Shown here: one piece after another, positions 1 to 9,117 of the stretch | How the letters are laid out: each line of letters starts with the position of its first letter | Position numbering within the stretch: position 1 is the stretch's first letter | Origin: Psychrosphaera aestuarii | GTDB taxonomy: Bacteria > Pseudomonadota > Gammaproteobacteria > Enterobacterales > Alteromonadaceae | NCBI RefSeq assembly: GCF_017948405.1 | Contig: NZ_CP072844.1 | Location: 1,302,001-1,366,000 of the forward strand | Direction of reading: 5' to 3' | DNA length: 64,000 nt | Notes under the pieces: generated by a model | The model's database searches: none | What the model saw: only the letters and a program-made list of their open reading frames with translations | Told to the model about the DNA's origin: nothing | Translations under genes and position numbers: made by a program

Positions 1-977
1 TGGCGAGAATTAGCAAGCGCTTAAAATCTAGGCAACAAGACAACTTAGACCGTTGGTTGGTTTCTTATGCTGACTACATGACGTTGATGTTTGCATTGTT
101 TGTTGTCTTATACGCATTGTCGATAGTGAAAGAAAAGTCATTTGATACCCTCTCTCAATCTTTAGGTCAAATTTTTCATATTACAGGTGACAAAGGTAAA
201 GGAACCGCAGGTGACGGGATATTGACGAATCAAATAGCCCAACAAGATGTGTTTGATGGCAATTCGTTAAATGAAGAAAAAGGCCCTGAACTTACCGATC
301 AAGAATTACTAATTAATGAGTCAAAAAATAAAAAGCTCGGCAATCCTTTGCAGGCTTTGAAACAAGACTTACAAACTGCACTAGTTGATGTTGCAGATAC
401 CGGTGATGCTAAACTAAAATTAAACGATGATTGGTTAACTATCGAGTTGTCTAGCGGCGTGTTATTTGCTTCAGGAAGCGCCACAGCAAACCCCCAAGCG
501 TTACCTATCATTCAAGAAGTCGCCAACTCCTTATCAGAAGTAAACAATTATGTAGAGGTTCGCGGTTATACCGACGACCTGTCAATAAATAATGAGATTT
601 ACTCTTCTAACTGGGAGTTATCTGCAGCGCGAGCGGCATCGATAACGAACTTACTTGAGCAGTTTGGGATTGTGCAAGATAGGTTAAGTATTAAAGCTAA
701 CGGTCCAAATGATCCCATTGCTAGTAACGAAAATGCCGAAGGCCGATCTCGCAATAGACGAGTTGTTATAGCTCTGTCGAAATACTCCTATTTACAGCCT
801 CGTCCAGAAGAACCTAATAAACAGCAGCTACAGCAAAAGATTGCTGATAAATTTCCAAATGAGACTAATAATGGCAATGAATTACGAGTAATTCAGCTTC
901 CTGGTGGCGGAATTCGAATCACTACTCGACAAGAGGCCGAGAATGAGCAAAAATCGAATAACGATGGAAACGAATAG
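1..977 (+). CDS. motB: Flagellar stator protein MotB/MotD (lacks first base of start codon)
   Basis: Stator subunit that anchors the ion-conducting motor complex to peptidoglycan. The window begins at the second base of an apparent ATG, so about 325 residues are readable and the protein is essentially complete. One membrane segment near residues 22-42 carries the conserved ion-binding Asp in the motif SYADYMT (Asp25). The C-terminal half is an OmpA-like peptidoglycan-binding domain (about residues 145-260) with the VRGYTDD and NRRVVIAL motifs. A short Gln- and Asn-rich tail follows. It lies 8 bases before a ParA-type gene, matching the motC-motD-parA-cheW order known from pseudomonads and Shewanella; motA and cheA/cheB are presumably just upstream. 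Whether it uses H+ or Na+ cannot be told from the sequence. Confidence 0.93.
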   Translation, partial: ARISKRLKSRQQDNLDRWLVSYADYMTLMFALFVVLYALSIVKEKSFDTLSQSLGQIFHITGDKGKGTAGDGILTNQIAQQDVFDGNSLNEEKGPELTDQELLINESKNKKLGNPLQALKQDLQTALVDVADTGDAKLKLNDDWLTIELSSGVLFASGSATANPQALPIIQEVANSLSEVNNYVEVRGYTDDLSINNEIYSSNWELSAARAASITNLLEQFGIVQDRLSIKANGPNDPIASNENAEGRSRNRRVVIALSKYSYLQPRPEEPNKQQLQQKIADKFPNETNNGNELRVIQLPGGGIRITTRQEAENEQKSNNDGNE

Positions 978-985
978 GTTGTACG

Positions 986-1753
986 ATGAAAGTTTGGACG
1001 GTAGCTAACCAAAAAGGTGGAGTAGGGAAGACGACCACTGTTATTACTTTGGGAGCAATTTTAGCTCAACAGGGTAAAAAGGTGCTTATGATAGACACCG
1101 ATCCACATGCCTCGCTAACTTATTATTTTGGTTTAGACTCTGAACAACTCGAGTATGGTGTTTATGACGTATTTACTCGTTCAGACACGATGGACCAAGC
1201 GTATTGGAATAAATGCACTTGGCAATCTCCAGTACCAAATTTAGATATTCTTCCCGCCACAATGGCAATGGCAACGCTTGATGGGGTACTTAGTAAAAAG
1301 TCCGGTATGGGATTGATTATTAAAAAAGCGCTCGCAAAATTTGCTACCGAATATGATCACGTAATCATAGATTGTCCGCCTATTTTAGGTGTATTAATGG
1401 TTAATGCATTAGCCGCGTGTGATAAAGTATTGATTCCAGTTCAAACTGAGTGTATGGCACTAAAGGGTTTAGAGCGGATGTACCGTACGATGGAGTTAAT
1501 ACAGTCATCACAATCTAAAGAATATGATGTGTGTATCATACCAACCATGTATGATAAAAGAACAAAAGCTTCTAAGGTTGCATACAAAGAATTAAATCAC
1601 ATGTATGCTAATAAAGTTTGGCAAGGTGTCATACCTATTGATACTAATTTTAGAACAGCTAGTATGGAACGGACACCATTACCAATATTTAACAAAAATT
1701 CTCGAGGCGTATTTGCCTATCAAGAACTATTAAAACAAATAGAGAATAATTGA
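986..1753 (+). CDS. parC: ParA-family ATPase of chemotaxis-array positioning (ParC type)
   Basis: A 255-residue MinD/ParA-type ATPase with the deviant Walker A motif KGGVGKTT at residues 10-17, the switch motif DTDPHAS and the Walker B-like segment VIIDCPP. In Vibrio and Shewanella the ParC ATPase works with ParP to place chemoreceptor arrays at the flagellated pole. The same pairing is inferred here because the next gene is a ParP-like protein ending in a CheW-like domain. It is not the topoisomerase IV subunit that shares the symbol parC. No DNA-binding ParB partner is encoded nearby, which also argues against plasmid or chromosome partition. The gene starts 8 bases after motB and lies within 5 bases of the next start, so it is part of one operon. 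Confidence 0.88.
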   Translation: MKVWTVANQKGGVGKTTTVITLGAILAQQGKKVLMIDTDPHASLTYYFGLDSEQLEYGVYDVFTRSDTMDQAYWNKCTWQSPVPNLDILPATMAMATLDGVLSKKSGMGLIIKKALAKFATEYDHVIIDCPPILGVLMVNALAACDKVLIPVQTECMALKGLERMYRTMELIQSSQSKEYDVCIIPTMYDKRTKASKVAYKELNHMYANKVWQGVIPIDTNFRTASMERTPLPIFNKNSRGVFAYQELLKQIENN

Positions 1754-1757
1754 CGTT

Positions 1758-2774
1758 ATGTTTGCCAGTGAAAATGTGATGAAGGATTATTTGGATCAGT
1801 TACTTACTGATGACACTGATAATCTGGAGCATAATAATAATAATAAACCGTTAAAAACGGTCACCCAAATAGAAGATGTTAAAACAACATCTACTAATCG
1901 CCTCGCAGAATCTAAATACAGTGCTAAAATTAAACAAGATTTTAGTAATGTAGAAGATTTACCTGAAAAAAATAAACTAAAATTAAAGCCTATAGAGAAA
2001 GCAATTGTTGCCGATAAAAGCTTGCCTGTTAAAGAGGTTGAGCCAGAGGTTAACTCTCTAGAGCAATTGTTACTTGCTGTTAGTATTCAGCAGCAAGAAG
2101 CTGCAGAGGCGCTAGCGCTAAAAGAGCAGCAAAAGGCTTTAGAAGAAACAACAGTAGAAATACCAGTTGAAAAAGCTGCTGAAGTTATTGTTGAGCCAAA
2201 AGTTGAAACTAAACCTAAAGTTCAAGTTCAACCTAAAGTTACGGTTAGCTCAGAAACTGCTGTTGAGTCTAAAGTAGAAATTGAAGCACAAGTAGAACCG
2301 GTGATAACACCTTCAATTGACAAAATTGAAGAGCCTTTTCAGGCATTGTTCTTTGAAGTAGCAGGCTTAGTGCTGGCGGTTCCATTACACGAACTTGGTG
2401 GTATTCATAACTTAGATGATGTTACCAGTTTATTTGGAAAACCCGATTGGTTTTTAGGTGTAATGGTAAACAGAGACAAAAAAATTAATGTTGTTGAGTC
2501 AGCCAAATGGGTAATGCCAGAAAAATATGATGACTCATTACAAGCAAAATTAGACTATAAATACTTAATTATGTTGGGTGAAAGTAATTGGGGTTTAGCG
2601 GCAGAAAAGCTCGTTACTACTGAGTATATAAAACCAGATGACGTTAAATGGCGTACTCAGCCTGGTAAGCGCCCATGGCTATTAGGCACGATTAAAGAAA
2701 AAATGTGTGCTTTATTGCATGTCAATGATTTAGTTGCCATGCTTGATAAAGGCATAAATGCACGACAAGAATAA
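1758..2774 (+). CDS. parP: ParP-like chemotaxis array protein with C-terminal CheW-like domain
   Basis: A 338-residue protein in two parts. Residues 1-195 are low complexity and highly charged, with Lys/Glu/Val-rich runs and many Pro-Lys-Val steps, so probably an extended linker. Residues about 200-335 form a degenerate CheW-like domain (ALFFEVAGLVLAVPL followed by LGGIHNL and FLGVMVNRDKKINVV). In Vibrio ParP this domain docks onto CheA and receptors while the N-terminal part contacts ParC. Position directly between parC and cheW supports the assignment. The linker is poorly conserved in this family, so only the C-terminal domain can be recognised with certainty. Confidence 0.83.
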   Translation: MFASENVMKDYLDQLLTDDTDNLEHNNNNKPLKTVTQIEDVKTTSTNRLAESKYSAKIKQDFSNVEDLPEKNKLKLKPIEKAIVADKSLPVKEVEPEVNSLEQLLLAVSIQQQEAAEALALKEQQKALEETTVEIPVEKAAEVIVEPKVETKPKVQVQPKVTVSSETAVESKVEIEAQVEPVITPSIDKIEEPFQALFFEVAGLVLAVPLHELGGIHNLDDVTSLFGKPDWFLGVMVNRDKKINVVESAKWVMPEKYDDSLQAKLDYKYLIMLGESNWGLAAEKLVTTEYIKPDDVKWRTQPGKRPWLLGTIKEKMCALLHVNDLVAMLDKGINARQE

Positions 2775-2800
2775 AGTTATTCAATTTAGGAGTTGCTCAA

Positions 2801-3295
2801 ATGAGTGAAGAAAGAGCCCCAGTCACTAAGTTAACAGACGGCAATGATGAAGTCTTGCAGTGGGTGACGTTTCGTTTAGAAGATGAAACTTATGGTATCA
2901 ACGTAATGCAAGTTCAGGAAGTATTGCGATACACAGAAATAGCTCCTGTTCCAGGCGCTCCTGAATATGTACTGGGTATTATCAATCTTCGTGGTAATGT
3001 TGTAACGGTTATTGATACACGTGCTCGCTTTGGTTTGACCAATGGTGAAGTCAGCGATAACTCTCGAATCGTAATTATTGAGTCGGATAAGCAAGTTATC
3101 GGTATTTTAGTCGATAGCGTGGCTGAAGTTGTCTATCTGAAAACGTCCGAAATAGATAGTGCACCAAACGTAGGCACAGATGAGAGTGCTAAGTTTATAC
3201 AAGGTGTTAGTAACAGAGGTGGTGAGTTACTTATTTTAGTTGATTTGAATAAGCTCATGACCGATGAAGAATGGGACGAAATTTCAGATATCTAA
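2801..3295 (+). CDS. cheW: Chemotaxis coupling protein CheW
   Basis: A 164-residue single CheW domain that couples methyl-accepting receptors to the histidine kinase CheA. Recognisable blocks are WVTFRLEDETYGINVMQVQEV near the N-terminus, the hallmark VLGIINLRGNVVTVIDTR (about residues 61-79), and a C-terminal GELLILVDLNKL strand. A purine-rich ribosome site (TTAGGAG) lies upstream of the ATG. It follows parP by 26 bases and is followed at once by a DUF2802 protein, the usual end of the chemotaxis operon in this order. Confidence 0.95.
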   Translation: MSEERAPVTKLTDGNDEVLQWVTFRLEDETYGINVMQVQEVLRYTEIAPVPGAPEYVLGIINLRGNVVTVIDTRARFGLTNGEVSDNSRIVIIESDKQVIGILVDSVAEVVYLKTSEIDSAPNVGTDESAKFIQGVSNRGGELLILVDLNKLMTDEEWDEISDI

Positions 3296-3312
3296 ATCTG
3301 GGAAGCGAATAT

Positions 3313-3774
3313 ATGATGGTGTCGACAGGGATTTTAATTGCAGTTTTAGTAGTCTGTTTAATTGGATTATTAATTTTAATGTCACGCCATCGTAAGTTAT
3401 CTACTAAGCAACAGCTTTTGCATGATCAGCTCCAAGAGTCCATGCATTACCAAGACGAAGCGTTGGTCCAACTCAAACAACAGCTTCAAAATGAGAAGCT
3501 ATTGCACTCAAAATCTGATCAGTATTTACAGCAATTAAAAGAGCTAGTACTTCAGCTGCAAACAAATCAACAACAACAGCTAGATGTAATTACCGAGTTA
3601 AACAACAAGGTTTTGCTACTAGAGCAAGAAAATCAACCCAACCCTTTATATACACGCGCTAAAAAAATGATTGAGTTAGGCGCAGACGTCGAAGAAGTTA
3701 TTCAAGAATGTGAAATTTCTCGTTCAGAAGCTCAACTACTCGTTTCGATGCACAGACAAAACAAAACAGCCTAA
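3313..3774 (+). CDS. DUF2802 membrane-anchored protein
   Basis: A protein of about 153 residues with one N-terminal membrane segment (VSTGILIAVLVVCLIGLLIL), a Gln/Leu-rich coiled coil from about residue 30 to 95, and a C-terminal helical segment (KMIELGADVEEVIQECEISRSEAQLLVSMH) resembling a helix-turn-helix. This is the layout of the DUF2802 family that follows cheW in many gammaproteobacterial polar-flagellum loci. Its function is not established. The ATG at 3313 was chosen because GGAAG lies 7 bases before it; an upstream in-frame ATG inside cheW would add residues ahead of the membrane segment with no ribosome site. A second ATG follows directly at 3316. Confidence 0.8.
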   Translation: MMVSTGILIAVLVVCLIGLLILMSRHRKLSTKQQLLHDQLQESMHYQDEALVQLKQQLQNEKLLHSKSDQYLQQLKELVLQLQTNQQQQLDVITELNNKVLLLEQENQPNPLYTRAKKMIELGADVEEVIQECEISRSEAQLLVSMHRQNKTA

Positions 3775-3831
3775 TCTACCACGTTACTTCCTTACCCAGT
3801 TTAGCCCTTTTAAAATAAGCCTTTCAAGCTC

Positions 3832-3847
3832 TGGCACGATTAATGCT
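3832..3847 (+). promoter_or_regulatory. Sigma-54 promoter for the flgF operon
   Basis: TGGCACG-N4-ATGCT gives the invariant GG and GC dinucleotides at exact sigma-54 spacing, with one departure (A for the first T) at the -12 box. It lies 48 bases before the flgF start, in the gap after the DUF2802 gene. Flagellar class II or III control by an FlrA- or FlrC-type activator is inferred from related bacteria. Confidence 0.75.
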
Positions 3848-3894
3848 TTTACAAGATAAGTATTTTTAACGTCGAGCAATTGACGGAGGCAAAG

Positions 3895-4662
3895 ATGGAT
3901 AAGCTCTTATATGTATCCATGTCCGGAGCGAAACAAAATCTAATTGGTATTTCAATGAATGCCAACAATCTAGCCAATGCAAAAACGGCTGGTTTTCGTT
4001 CTGACTTTGAACAACAACGATCAATGCAAGCCTTTGGTGATGGCCTTCCTACGCGTGTTTTTGCTATGGAAGAACGCCCAGGTTCAAAAATGCATCATGG
4101 TGCAATTTCAACAACAGGCCGTGAGCTTGATGTTGCCATATCGGGACGCGGATGGTTGGCGGTTCAAGATAAAAATGGTGAAGAGGCTTACACACGAGAA
4201 GGCAACCTCCAAATTACACGTGACGGCTTATTGACGACTGCTAAAGGTACGCCAATTTTAGGCGAAGGTGGGCCGATAGTTATTCCTGTTCCAGTAGAAA
4301 AGGTTGAAATTGGACCGGATGGCAGCATCACGGTTCGTCCTCAAGGTGCCCCAGCTAATTTTTTAGAAGTCGTTGACCGGTTAAAGGTTATCGAACCGCC
4401 AAGTGACAACGATTTGACAAAAGGGCTTGATGGTTTATTTCGATCTAAAGATGCAGTGCTTTCAAATGAAGCCTGTGGGTTTTGTGAAGCATCACCCAAC
4501 ATACGTATTGTTAGTGGCGCTCTAGAAATGAGTAACGTTAACCCGGTTGAAGAAATGGTGGCGATGATATCGCACCAGCGTCAATACGAAATGCAAATAA
4601 AAATGATGAAAAAAGCGGAAGACATAGATCGTTCGCAAGACACGTTGTTAAGAATAGTTTAA
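3895..4662 (+). CDS. flgF: Flagellar proximal rod protein FlgF
   Basis: A 255-residue rod protein with the N-terminal flagellar rod signature (MSGAKQNLIGISMNANNLANAKTAGF read across residues 8-33), the central hook-like region GRGWLAVQ...AYTREGNLQI, and the C-terminal SGALEMSNVNPVEEMVAMISHQRQYEMQ helix that packs into the axial structure. GGAGG at 3885-3889 fixes the ATG at 3895 rather than the upstream TTG. The usual preceding genes flgB, flgC, flgD and flgE are missing; the gene before it is a chemotaxis gene. It is followed after 24 bases by flgG. Confidence 0.95.
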   Translation: MDKLLYVSMSGAKQNLIGISMNANNLANAKTAGFRSDFEQQRSMQAFGDGLPTRVFAMEERPGSKMHHGAISTTGRELDVAISGRGWLAVQDKNGEEAYTREGNLQITRDGLLTTAKGTPILGEGGPIVIPVPVEKVEIGPDGSITVRPQGAPANFLEVVDRLKVIEPPSDNDLTKGLDGLFRSKDAVLSNEACGFCEASPNIRIVSGALEMSNVNPVEEMVAMISHQRQYEMQIKMMKKAEDIDRSQDTLLRIV

Positions 4663-4686
4663 TTAGAATTAATTGAGGAGGCGGCT

Positions 4687-5475
4687 ATGCATCCCGCACT
4701 TTGGATAAGTAAAACAGGCTTAGATGCCCAACAAACAGATATTGCTGTTATTTCAAACAACTTAGCTAATGCCAGCACAATTGGTTTTAAGAAAAGCCGA
4801 GCTGTATTTGAAGACTTGCTATATCAAAATATAAATCAACCAGGAGGGCGATCATCTCAAGATACTGAGTTACCGAACGGTCTGATGTTAGGTGCGGGTA
4901 CTAAAGTTGTCGCAACTCAAAAGAATTTCTCGCAAGGCAATATGTCTACTACCGAGAATAGTTTGGATTTTATGATCCAAGGCGATGGATTTTTTGAAAT
5001 TCAACGACCAGATGGAACGTTGGCGTATTCAAGAAATGGACAATTTTCGTTAGATGAGAATGGTCGAATCGTTACATCCGGTGCAGGTTTTCCTCTGCAA
5101 CCTGAGATGAACGTACCGCCTGAAGCAAAATCAATTACCATTTCCCAACAGGGCGAAGTTACTGTGCAGTTGCCTGGGCAGGGTGCTGGTGTAGCGATTG
5201 GTCAGCTTACGATTAGTGACTTTATTAATCCGGCCGGTTTAGAACCAATAGGTCAAAACTTATTCACTGAAACAGGTGTAAGTGGCGCTCCGGTTCAAGG
5301 TAACCCTGGCGTAAATGGCTTAGGCATTATTGTTCAAGGCGCGTTAGAGACATCAAATGTGAACGTGACAGAAGAACTAGTGAACATGATTGAAAGTCAG
5401 CGAGTTTATGAAATGAACTCAAAAGTCATTTCATCAGTTGACCAGATGCTTGGTTTCATTACGCAGCAACTTTAA
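4687..5475 (+). CDS. flgG: Flagellar distal rod protein FlgG
   Basis: A 262-residue distal rod protein, the usual length for FlgG. It begins MHPALWISKTGLDAQQTDIAVISNN-type, contains NSLDFMIQGDGFFEIQ and AYSRNGQFSLDENG in the central domain, and ends with the conserved helix LETSNVNVTEELVNMIESQRVYEMNSK. It is exported by the flagellar type III apparatus and forms the drive shaft beneath the hook. GGAGG lies 7 bases before the ATG. Same strand and close spacing with flgF and flgH indicate one operon. Confidence 0.97.
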   Translation: MHPALWISKTGLDAQQTDIAVISNNLANASTIGFKKSRAVFEDLLYQNINQPGGRSSQDTELPNGLMLGAGTKVVATQKNFSQGNMSTTENSLDFMIQGDGFFEIQRPDGTLAYSRNGQFSLDENGRIVTSGAGFPLQPEMNVPPEAKSITISQQGEVTVQLPGQGAGVAIGQLTISDFINPAGLEPIGQNLFTETGVSGAPVQGNPGVNGLGIIVQGALETSNVNVTEELVNMIESQRVYEMNSKVISSVDQMLGFITQQL

Positions 5476-5501
5476 TTACTAGACGTTTTCGGAGCATGAT
5501 T

Positions 5502-6227
5502 ATGAACATCAATCGTTCGCTAAATCAATTAAACCAAACCATCATGGATGTGGCTAAAACTAGTACGTTACTGATTGGATTAGGCTTATTGAGTGGTTGC
5601 GCTATGAACCATGATGTTGTCGAAGAAGATCCATTTTTCGCACCTATTATGCCGGAAATTCCAACAGAAGAAGTTGTAGCAACCGGTAGCTTGTATCATA
5701 CCGGTTGGTCTAATGGCCTTTACTCAGACACCAAAGCCAGGCGTGTAGGCGACATCATTACGGTGATGTTGATGGAAAATACACAAGCGTCTAAAACAGC
5801 AAAAACAGAAACAAAAAAAGAAACAGATGCAAGCCTTTCACCGTTAGTAGGTTTAAACGGACTCGCACCAACAATTAACGGAAATACGTTAGAAATGGGT
5901 ATTGAGTCTGATAGCACGTTTAAAGGCGATGCTAAGTCGAATCAAAGTAACAGCCTAAATGGACAAATAACAGTTCACGTTTTACGTGTGTTGCCAAATG
6001 GTAACTTGATTATTCGTGGCGAGAAGTGGTTAACGTTAAATACAGGGCAAGAATTCATTCGTCTGACAGGCATCGTCAGATCAGAAGATGTATCGTCTGA
6101 CAATACCGTTGATTCTACTCGTGTAGCAAACGCTCGAATTTCATATAGCGGCAAAGGTTCCTTGGCTGAAGCCCAAGAAACTGGCTGGTTATCACAATTC
6201 TTCATGAGCACAATGTGGCCGTTTTAG
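5502..6227 (+). CDS. flgH: Flagellar L-ring lipoprotein FlgH
   Basis: Outer-membrane L-ring lipoprotein that forms a bushing for the rod. A lipobox LLSGC places the lipidated Cys at residue 33, later than in most FlgH proteins, so the n-region is unusually long. The family blocks GSLYHTGWSNGLYSDTKARRVGDIITVMLMENTQASKTA, FKGDAKSNQSNSLNGQITV and VLPNGNLIIRGEKWLTLNTGQEFIRLTGIVR are all present in order. GGAG at 5491 favours the ATG at 5502 over the ATG two codons earlier, which would be only one base from the ribosome site. FlgI starts 9 bases downstream. Confidence 0.95.
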   Translation: MNINRSLNQLNQTIMDVAKTSTLLIGLGLLSGCAMNHDVVEEDPFFAPIMPEIPTEEVVATGSLYHTGWSNGLYSDTKARRVGDIITVMLMENTQASKTAKTETKKETDASLSPLVGLNGLAPTINGNTLEMGIESDSTFKGDAKSNQSNSLNGQITVHVLRVLPNGNLIIRGEKWLTLNTGQEFIRLTGIVRSEDVSSDNTVDSTRVANARISYSGKGSLAEAQETGWLSQFFMSTMWPF

Positions 6228-6236
6228 GGGAATGAG

Positions 6237-7331
6237 ATGAAAATAGTATTAAGTATAGTCACCGTGATAGGCCTGTTATTAAGTAGCAGTGTAAATGCTG
6301 TCCGTATCAAAGATGTATCAACGGTTCAAGGAATCAGATCAAACCAATTAGTAGGCTATGGTCTAGTGGTAGGTTTACCTGGTACAGGCGAACAAACAAG
6401 TTTTACTGAGCAAAGTTTTAAAGCAATGTTAGGCAATTTTGGTATTCAATTGCCAGCTAGTCTTAAACCAAAAATTAAGAACGTTGCAGCTGTTGCGGTA
6501 CATGCAGATTTACCGGCATTTTCAAAGCCAGGCCAAAACATAGATATAACAGTCTCGTCAATTGGTAGCGCGGGAAGTTTACGAGGTGGCACGTTACTAC
6601 AAACTTTCCTTAAGGGCGCTGATGGTAAAATATATGCAGTTGCTCAAGGTTCCTTAGTCGTTGGGGGCTTAGGTGTGCAAGGTTTAGACGGTTCACAAGT
6701 TGTGATTAATACCCCAACTGTTGGTCGCATACCAAATGGCGCAACAGTAGAACGCAGTGTACCTACACCTTTTGGCAACGGTGACCACATCACTTTTAAT
6801 TTAAATGAGCCAGACTTTACCTCCGCAAAAAGGCTTGCTGATACCATTAACAACTTAGTCGGTCCAAACACTGCAAAACCAATGGATTCAGTGTCTGTTA
6901 GAGTTATAGCGCCTCGTGATATTTCACAGCGAGTGGCCTATCTATCAGCGATAGAGAACTTAGAGTTTCAACCTGCGAGTACCAGCGCGAAGATTATTGT
7001 TAACTCTCGCACCGGCACAATAGTAATAGGCAAAGATGTAAGGTTAAAACCTGCTGCGATTACTCACGGTAATTTAACAGTAACCATTGCCGAAAACCAA
7101 CAGGTTGATCAACCAAACCCGCTAGCCCAAGGGCAAACGGTAGTAACAAATCAAACAATAATTGATGTAGCTAGAGATGATACTCGAGCATTTGTTTTTG
7201 ACCCTGGTGCGAATCTTGATGATTTAGTACGCGCCATAAACCAAGTGGGCGCAGCGCCTGGCGACTTAATGGCAATATTAGAAGCCCTTAAACAAGCTGG
7301 TGCAATAGACGGCCAATTGGTTGTGATTTAA
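6237..7331 (+). CDS. flgI: Flagellar P-ring protein FlgI
   Basis: A 364-residue periplasmic P-ring protein with a cleavable signal peptide (residues 1-21, ending SSVNA). Conserved blocks include [65 protein letters not shown] and the C-terminal [27 protein letters not shown]. It assembles around the distal rod in the peptidoglycan layer with help from FlgA, which is not encoded in this window. The ribosome site GGGGAA lies just before the ATG. In most relatives flgJ follows directly; here an extra gene intervenes. Confidence 0.97.
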   Translation: MKIVLSIVTVIGLLLSSSVNAVRIKDVSTVQGIRSNQLVGYGLVVGLPGTGEQTSFTEQSFKAMLGNFGIQLPASLKPKIKNVAAVAVHADLPAFSKPGQNIDITVSSIGSAGSLRGGTLLQTFLKGADGKIYAVAQGSLVVGGLGVQGLDGSQVVINTPTVGRIPNGATVERSVPTPFGNGDHITFNLNEPDFTSAKRLADTINNLVGPNTAKPMDSVSVRVIAPRDISQRVAYLSAIENLEFQPASTSAKIIVNSRTGTIVIGKDVRLKPAAITHGNLTVTIAENQQVDQPNPLAQGQTVVTNQTIIDVARDDTRAFVFDPGANLDDLVRAINQVGAAPGDLMAILEALKQAGAIDGQLVVI

Positions 7332-7363
7332 CTTTTAATTTAAATAATAGAAGGAATAACACT

Positions 7364-7771
7364 ATGGCATTTTCACAAGTATTGCTAAGTGATGTAACTG
7401 CGAATAAAGACACGAATCAGGCGATATTAGAGTTGTTAGACATTAACGAGTCTCACGACCTTCAATATCATGTTTATGAAATAGCCTTCGGTGACAAGCA
7501 AATATTTTGCTGTTTATCTGGTGGTAGCATTGAAAATGGTGTTATCGAGTTTACTCCAGTTGGCTTAGCTGCGTTTGAAGCATTAACGAACGTTAAGGAA
7601 ATTTCTGATACAGAATATTTCGCTGATTATATTAGTACGGAAGAAAATATCGCTGAGCAAATTGAAACGGTATTTTCTCGAGTACCCAATGGCGCCAAAG
7701 TTTGTTTTGTCGGTGACATTACCGGCGAACTAAAAGAAGAGTTGTCTAAATATTTCACTATGATTCATTAG
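7364..7771 (+). CDS. Unrecognised 135-aa protein between flgI and flgJ
   Basis: A small acidic, soluble protein of 135 residues with no signal peptide or membrane segment and no family I can name. It opens MAFSQVLLSDVTANKDTNQA and has alternating hydrophobic strands (YHVYEIAFGDKQIFCCLSGGS) and helices, suggesting a compact alpha/beta domain. AAGGAAT precedes the ATG by 8 bases, and it begins 32 bases after flgI on the same strand, so co-transcription with flgFGHI is likely. Its place inside the rod-ring genes suggests a flagellar role, but that is inference only. It could equally be a lineage-specific insertion. Confidence 0.7.
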   Translation: MAFSQVLLSDVTANKDTNQAILELLDINESHDLQYHVYEIAFGDKQIFCCLSGGSIENGVIEFTPVGLAAFEALTNVKEISDTEYFADYISTEENIAEQIETVFSRVPNGAKVCFVGDITGELKEELSKYFTMIH

Positions 7772-7963
7772 GATTATGGTATGACATTAGCCCACTGATG
7801 GACTGTAATTAATTATTGCGGTTCATCGGGCACCTTTCCTTGTTATTCTTATAACTGCTTTCTTAACTTTAGCTAGCTCTTTACGCTTCCTTTCACTCCC
7901 TTTACGTTTACCTATATCACCTTACTTAAACATTAATCATTTTACATGTGGCAAAACCGCTGT

Positions 7964-7979
7964 TGGCACAAGTCTTGAT
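7964..7979 (+). promoter_or_regulatory. Possible sigma-54 promoter before flgJ
   Basis: TGGCAC-N5-TTGAT lies 62 bases before flgJ, in a 269-base gap (7772-8040) with no other recognisable element. The -24 GG is perfect, but the -12 GC reads GA, so the match is imperfect. The gap itself suggests that flgJ-flgK-flgL form a separate transcription unit. Confidence 0.4.
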
Positions 7980-8040
7980 ATAACTAAATTATGATTAATT
8001 TATAGGCTTGCTTTGATGCGAAAGTGTCAAAAAAACGACA

Positions 8041-9105
8041 ATGAATAGTATTGGTGATTCAAGTAACTCTCTAGACCTAATTGGACTTCAAGAACTAAAG
8101 TCCAAGTCTCGATTAGATCCTGGAAATAAAGAAGCGCTGCACAAAGCTGCACAACACTTTGAGTCGATATTTATTGGCATGATGCTCAAGTCTATGCGAG
8201 AAGCAAACGCAGTATTTGAAGAGGGCAATCCCATGCACTCAAATACGACTAAGTTCTTCAGAGATATGTATGACTCACAGTTGGCCACTGATATGTCTGA
8301 GCAAGGCAGTATGGGACTCGCGGACATTATTGTTGATCAACTGAGTGGTGACAACGATAAGTATATAAATGCAGGTGTACTGCGAAATGATAACCGGTTT
8401 GATGAGTTAGTTGGCAAAATATCGACAAATAACAACATTGACAACTCAATTGAATCGGTAGAACCGACAGCTCAAAACCTTGGCTTTGTTACAAGCGACG
8501 ATGCCGTCAAGCAACGATTATTTGCGACGGCTGAAGAAAATTCAAAAACAGTCCAACTAACAAATAACGCAAATGCCAAGACTTCAGAAAAAGTAGAAAT
8601 TAACTTTGATTCACCAGAGTCTTTTGTCGATAGCGTTTGGCACTTTGCGAAACAAAACGCCGCTAAAATTGGTCTAAACCCAGCGGTGATGATTGCACAA
8701 TCAGCCCTTGAAACAGGTTGGGGCAAACATGTGTTGAAAGATAAGGACGGTAATTCAAGTTTTAACTTATTCAATGTTAAAGCACTGCGAGATTGGGATG
8801 GCGATAAAACTGCGCAGTCTACACTTGAATTTGAAAATGGCGTCGCTGTGAAAAAAGTTGAACCTTTCCGTGTTTACAACAGTGTTAATGAGTCATTTGG
8901 CGACTTTATCAACTTCCTAAAATCAAGTAACCGCTATGAATCAGCCCTTGATAATGCCGACAATCCGGAACAGTTTTTGCAAGGTCTACAAGACGCTGGC
9001 TATGCAACCGATCCAAACTATGCAAATAAGATCTTAGGCATATTAAACAGCGACAATTTCAAAGAAATGATTGGCAAATTTTCTGAACCAAGTGATGGCG
9101 AATAG
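8041..9105 (+). CDS. flgJ: Flagellar rod-capping protein and muramidase FlgJ
   Basis: A 354-residue two-domain FlgJ. The N-terminal part (about residues 25-105) is the rod-binding cap domain with HFESIFIGMMLKSMREAN and FRDMYDSQLATDMS. After an Asn/Thr-rich linker, a C-terminal glucosaminidase-type domain (about residues 190-345) carries the probable catalytic Glu224 in SALETGWGKH and the NLFNVKA and YRV-type blocks. The enzyme opens the peptidoglycan for rod passage while the N-terminal half caps the growing rod. No strong ribosome site precedes the ATG; AAAAAACGACA is all that is seen. flgK follows after 12 bases. Confidence 0.95.
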   Translation: MNSIGDSSNSLDLIGLQELKSKSRLDPGNKEALHKAAQHFESIFIGMMLKSMREANAVFEEGNPMHSNTTKFFRDMYDSQLATDMSEQGSMGLADIIVDQLSGDNDKYINAGVLRNDNRFDELVGKISTNNNIDNSIESVEPTAQNLGFVTSDDAVKQRLFATAEENSKTVQLTNNANAKTSEKVEINFDSPESFVDSVWHFAKQNAAKIGLNPAVMIAQSALETGWGKHVLKDKDGNSSFNLFNVKALRDWDGDKTAQSTLEFENGVAVKKVEPFRVYNSVNESFGDFINFLKSSNRYESALDNADNPEQFLQGLQDAGYATDPNYANKILGILNSDNFKEMIGKFSEPSDGE

Positions 9106-9117
9106 AGGAAATAGATA

